Of a stretch of 25,006 bases of DNA, positions 22,800-25,006 are shown piece after piece; the stretch's first letter is position 1; each line of letters opens with the position of its first letter. The DNA lies in assembly GCA_035430965.1 (NCBI GenBank), contig DAOMHQ010000062.1:1-25006 (forward strand), written 5' to 3'. The DNA is from JAKPRU01 sp029568995. GTDB taxonomy: Bacteria; Hinthialibacterota; Hinthialibacteria; Hinthialibacterales; JAKPRU01. Made by a program: the position numbers and the translations under genes. Under the pieces are notes generated by a model that made no database searches, had not been told where the DNA came from, and saw only the letters and a list, made by a program, of their open reading frames with translations.

Positions 22800-25006
22800 A
22801 TGAAACATCAACACATTCATATAATCGCATGTGCCGTTCTGGCAGCCGATTTGAAAGCAGTCGCCGGAGAATTGGGACTGAATGTTTCCACACGGTTTCT
22901 ACCGGGTGGGTTGCATGAAACCCCTCATGAATTACGTAAGCGTCTTCAGGAGGCAATTGACGAGATCTCGTCCGATACCGGCATACAACGAATTGCCATC
23001 GGCTACGGTGTCTGCGGAATGGGAACATCCGGGCTTCGCGCGCGCGACGTCCCTTTGGCTATTCCAAAGGTTCACGACTGCATTGCGCTTTTTCTCGGCT
23101 CCGATCGTGCCTATCGGGAGCAGTTCCGCAAGTGTCCCGGCACCTACTACATCTCCGCCGGATGGGTTGATGAGAAGGTATTGCCCGGCTCCATGAAACA
23201 GACCGATCCACTCCAATGCGGATCCCGGATTCTCGATCTCGACGAGATCGTTAAGAAATACGGCTCGGAAAACGCCGAGGCCATCCGTCATTTTCTGGAC
23301 AGCTGGCAACGTAATTACCGGCGCGCGGCATTTATTGAAACCGGCGTTGGCGGCCACAGACGAAAATATGCGGATATCGCTCGGAACATGGCACGCGAGT
23401 TCGGCTGGACATACGAAGAATTGGCCGGAACTCACCATCTCCTGCACCGACTACTTCTGGATAACACATCAAGCGATGAAGTGTTAATTGTTCCCCCACA
23501 TCACGAGACCGTCTATCATGGCGTTACAGAAACACTCCAGGTTGTCTCCCCATTCAGCACCGGCATGGCTCTTCCCGAATGCTTTCTCTCCATATCCTCC
23601 TCTACTGAAACGGAGCAGAGTACCGAGGCGGCGTCCCCGATGACCCTCGGTTTGGGAATTGATGCGGGCGGAACATACACGGACGCGGTGATTTTTCGTT
23701 TTGAATCAAATCAAGTAATTCAGAAGGCCAAGGCCCTGACCACAAAATGGGACTTTACTGTCGGTATTCAACATGCACTTTCTAAATTCGATGCGACGTT
23801 ATTGCCTCAGGTCGACCTGGTCTCTCTTTCCACAACACTGGCGACAAACGCTATTGTGGAAGGGCGGGGGCAAAAGGTCGGTCTACTGATCATGCCGCCC
23901 TATGGCCTGTTCGATCCGTCGGATATTCCTCATCGCCCGATCAGCGTTATCGACGGAAGGATGGATTTTGACGGTACGGAAATCTCGCCGGTTAATCCCG
24001 ATCAAGTACGCGAAATTATCCGTCGAATGATCGAGCAGGATCATGTCGGCGCGTTCGCCGTGGCAGGATTTGCCAGCGATTCCAATCCGACACATGAATT
24101 GCAGGTGAAAGGCATTATCCGAGAAGAGACCGGAATGAACGTGACCTGTGGCGATGACGTGTCCGATCTGCTGAATTATCGAATCCGTGCGCAGACGGCT
24201 GCGTTAAACGCCCGGATTATTCCTCTTCTGGAGGCGCTCATCGATCAGGTACAGATCTCACTGGCACATTATTCCATTTCCGCTCCTGTGATGGTGGTGC
24301 GCAGCGACGGCTCTCTGATGAGTGCTCGAGCAGCCCGACAACGGCCTATCGAGACCGTCCTTTCAGGACCGGCCGCAAGTGTGGCAGGCGCTCGATTCCT
24401 CTCCCAAGCCGACCGGGCAATCGTGGTAGACATCGGCGGAACAACTACCGACACCGCGATGATTCGGAACGGCATCGTTGAGACATCCGAAACAGGCGCA
24501 ACAGTCGGCGGCTGGCGAACTCATGTCAAGGCACTCGATATGCGCACCTTCGGACTCGGAGGCGATAGTCTGATTGGCTATCACAGGCAGGAGATTCGAA
24601 TCGGTCCCCGCCGTGTTGCCCCTATTTCCTGGCTCGGCGACCAGGGCACAAATATAGAGAAAGCATTCGATTGGATCGAACAGCATCTCGACTCATTTGA
24701 CCGATCCACCGATCGCCTGGCCATCATTGCCCTGAACGGTCGCAAACCCGATTTCCGATTCACCGAGATGGAAGCACGGATGTTCGACATCCTCTCCGAA
24801 CGTCCACACTCGATTCAGGAGCTTTCTTTCCGTCTGACCGGAGACCCGTTTCGTCCTGTGCCTCTCGAACGGCTGGAGGAGCAGTACGTAATTCAGCGAT
24901 GCGGACTCACTCCCACCGATTTGTTGCATATTGACGACAAGATGCATCTATGGAACCGTCTCGCGGCTCATCGCTTTTGTGAAATACACTGCCGTCTCGC
25001 GCAAGT
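22800..25006 (+). CDS. DUF1638-hydantoinase/oxoprolinase fusion protein, 3' end cut by window
   Basis: One uninterrupted frame of 735 residues to the window edge, with no stop. Residues 1 to ~260 match the DUF1638 pattern: GLHETPHELRKRL, GYGVCGMG (C72), a following H92-D-C94 and PGTYYISAGW. From about 281 the protein is a hydantoinase/N-methylhydantoinase A type ASKHA ATPase: phosphate-1 GLGIDAGGTYTDAV (284-297), STTLATNAIVEG, SGPAAS and phosphate-2 VVDIGGTTTD (542-551), ending in the FGLGGDS region. Hydantoinase A/oxoprolinase enzymes open cyclic amides at the expense of ATP; the role of DUF1638 is not established. An in-frame ATG at 23640 could give a separate ATPase product, but no good ribosome binding site precedes it. 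The main start also has only a weak one. Confidence 0.85.
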   Translation, partial: MKHQHIHIIACAVLAADLKAVAGELGLNVSTRFLPGGLHETPHELRKRLQEAIDEISSDTGIQRIAIGYGVCGMGTSGLRARDVPLAIPKVHDCIALFLGSDRAYREQFRKCPGTYYISAGWVDEKVLPGSMKQTDPLQCGSRILDLDEIVKKYGSENAEAIRHFLDSWQRNYRRAAFIETGVGGHRRKYADIARNMAREFGWTYEELAGTHHLLHRLLLDNTSSDEVLIVPPHHETVYHGVTETLQVVSPFSTGMALPECFLSISSSTETEQSTEAASPMTLGLGIDAGGTYTDAVIFRFESNQVIQKAKALTTKWDFTVGIQHALSKFDATLLPQVDLVSLSTTLATNAIVEGRGQKVGLLIMPPYGLFDPSDIPHRPISVIDGRMDFDGTEISPVNPDQVREIIRRMIEQDHVGAFAVAGFASDSNPTHELQVKGIIREETGMNVTCGDDVSDLLNYRIRAQTAALNARIIPLLEALIDQVQISLAHYSISAPVMVVRSDGSLMSARAARQRPIETVLSGPAASVAGARFLSQADRAIVVDIGGTTTDTAMIRNGIVETSETGATVGGWRTHVKALDMRTFGLGGDSLIGYHRQEIRIGPRRVAPISWLGDQGTNIEKAFDWIEQHLDSFDRSTDRLAIIALNGRKPDFRFTEMEARMFDILSERPHSIQELSFRLTGDPFRPVPLERLEEQYVIQRCGLTPTDLLHIDDKMHLWNRLAAHRFCEIHCRLAQ

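Overview
The window is a chromosomal segment of a bacterium with a Gram-negative-like, meso-diaminopimelate type peptidoglycan. It is dominated by a long division and cell wall (dcw) cluster, all on the + strand from about 4.7 to 21.5 kb: mraZ, rsmH, ftsL, ftsI, murE, murF, mraY, murD, ftsW, murG, murC, ftsQ, ftsA, ftsZ. Base composition looks close to 50% GC. The intergenic repeats (a CCCTCTCCC/GGGAGAGGG hairpin module, runs of AATTCTTAATTC, and GTCCACTTTGTCCAC) are of a kind I associate with genomes of uncultured lineages. I cannot name the phylum from the sequence alone. The presence of ftsZ and a full Mur pathway argues against Chlamydiae and typical Planctomycetes.

Left flank (1-4470). 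Positions 1-457 hold no gene, only pyrimidine-rich low-complexity DNA, a perfect 139-bp tandem duplication and an AATTCTTAATTC array. Next come a small 2x[4Fe-4S] ferredoxin (-), a GNAT acetyltransferase (-), a large CgeB/Maf-like glycosyltransferase (+) that carries the intergenic-type repeat in frame inside its coding sequence, and rsmA/ksgA (-).

Control region (4471-4745). The divergent spacer between rsmA and mraZ contains a near-consensus sigma70-type promoter reading into mraZ, a plausible promoter reading back into rsmA, a perfect AAGTTAC-N6-GTAACTT dyad, and three TGGGAT hexamers around the mraZ -10 box that could be MraZ operator elements.

dcw cluster (4746-21485). The genes are tightly packed, with GTGA/ATGA overlaps at mraZ-rsmH, murD-ftsW and murG-murC, and spacers of 0-100 bp elsewhere. 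Together they encode the cytoplasmic Mur ligases (C, D, E, F), the lipid I and lipid II enzymes (MraY, MurG), the septal polymerase/transpeptidase pair (FtsW/FtsI), the FtsQ and FtsL connectors and the FtsA/FtsZ ring. murB and ddl, often found between murC and ftsQ, are absent here. Several starts are set by Shine-Dalgarno placement rather than by the longest reading frame. The transcript ends at a strong intrinsic terminator (21696-21730), preceded by a strong hairpin and a possible 44-codon ORF.

Right flank (21872-25006). A Tat-signal sugar phosphate isomerase/epimerase-like TIM barrel protein is followed 7 bp later by a large protein, cut by the window edge, that fuses an N-terminal DUF1638 domain to a hydantoinase/oxoprolinase (ASKHA) domain. 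This fusion is the least explained object in the window. No rRNA, tRNA, CRISPR array, integrase or transposase was found.
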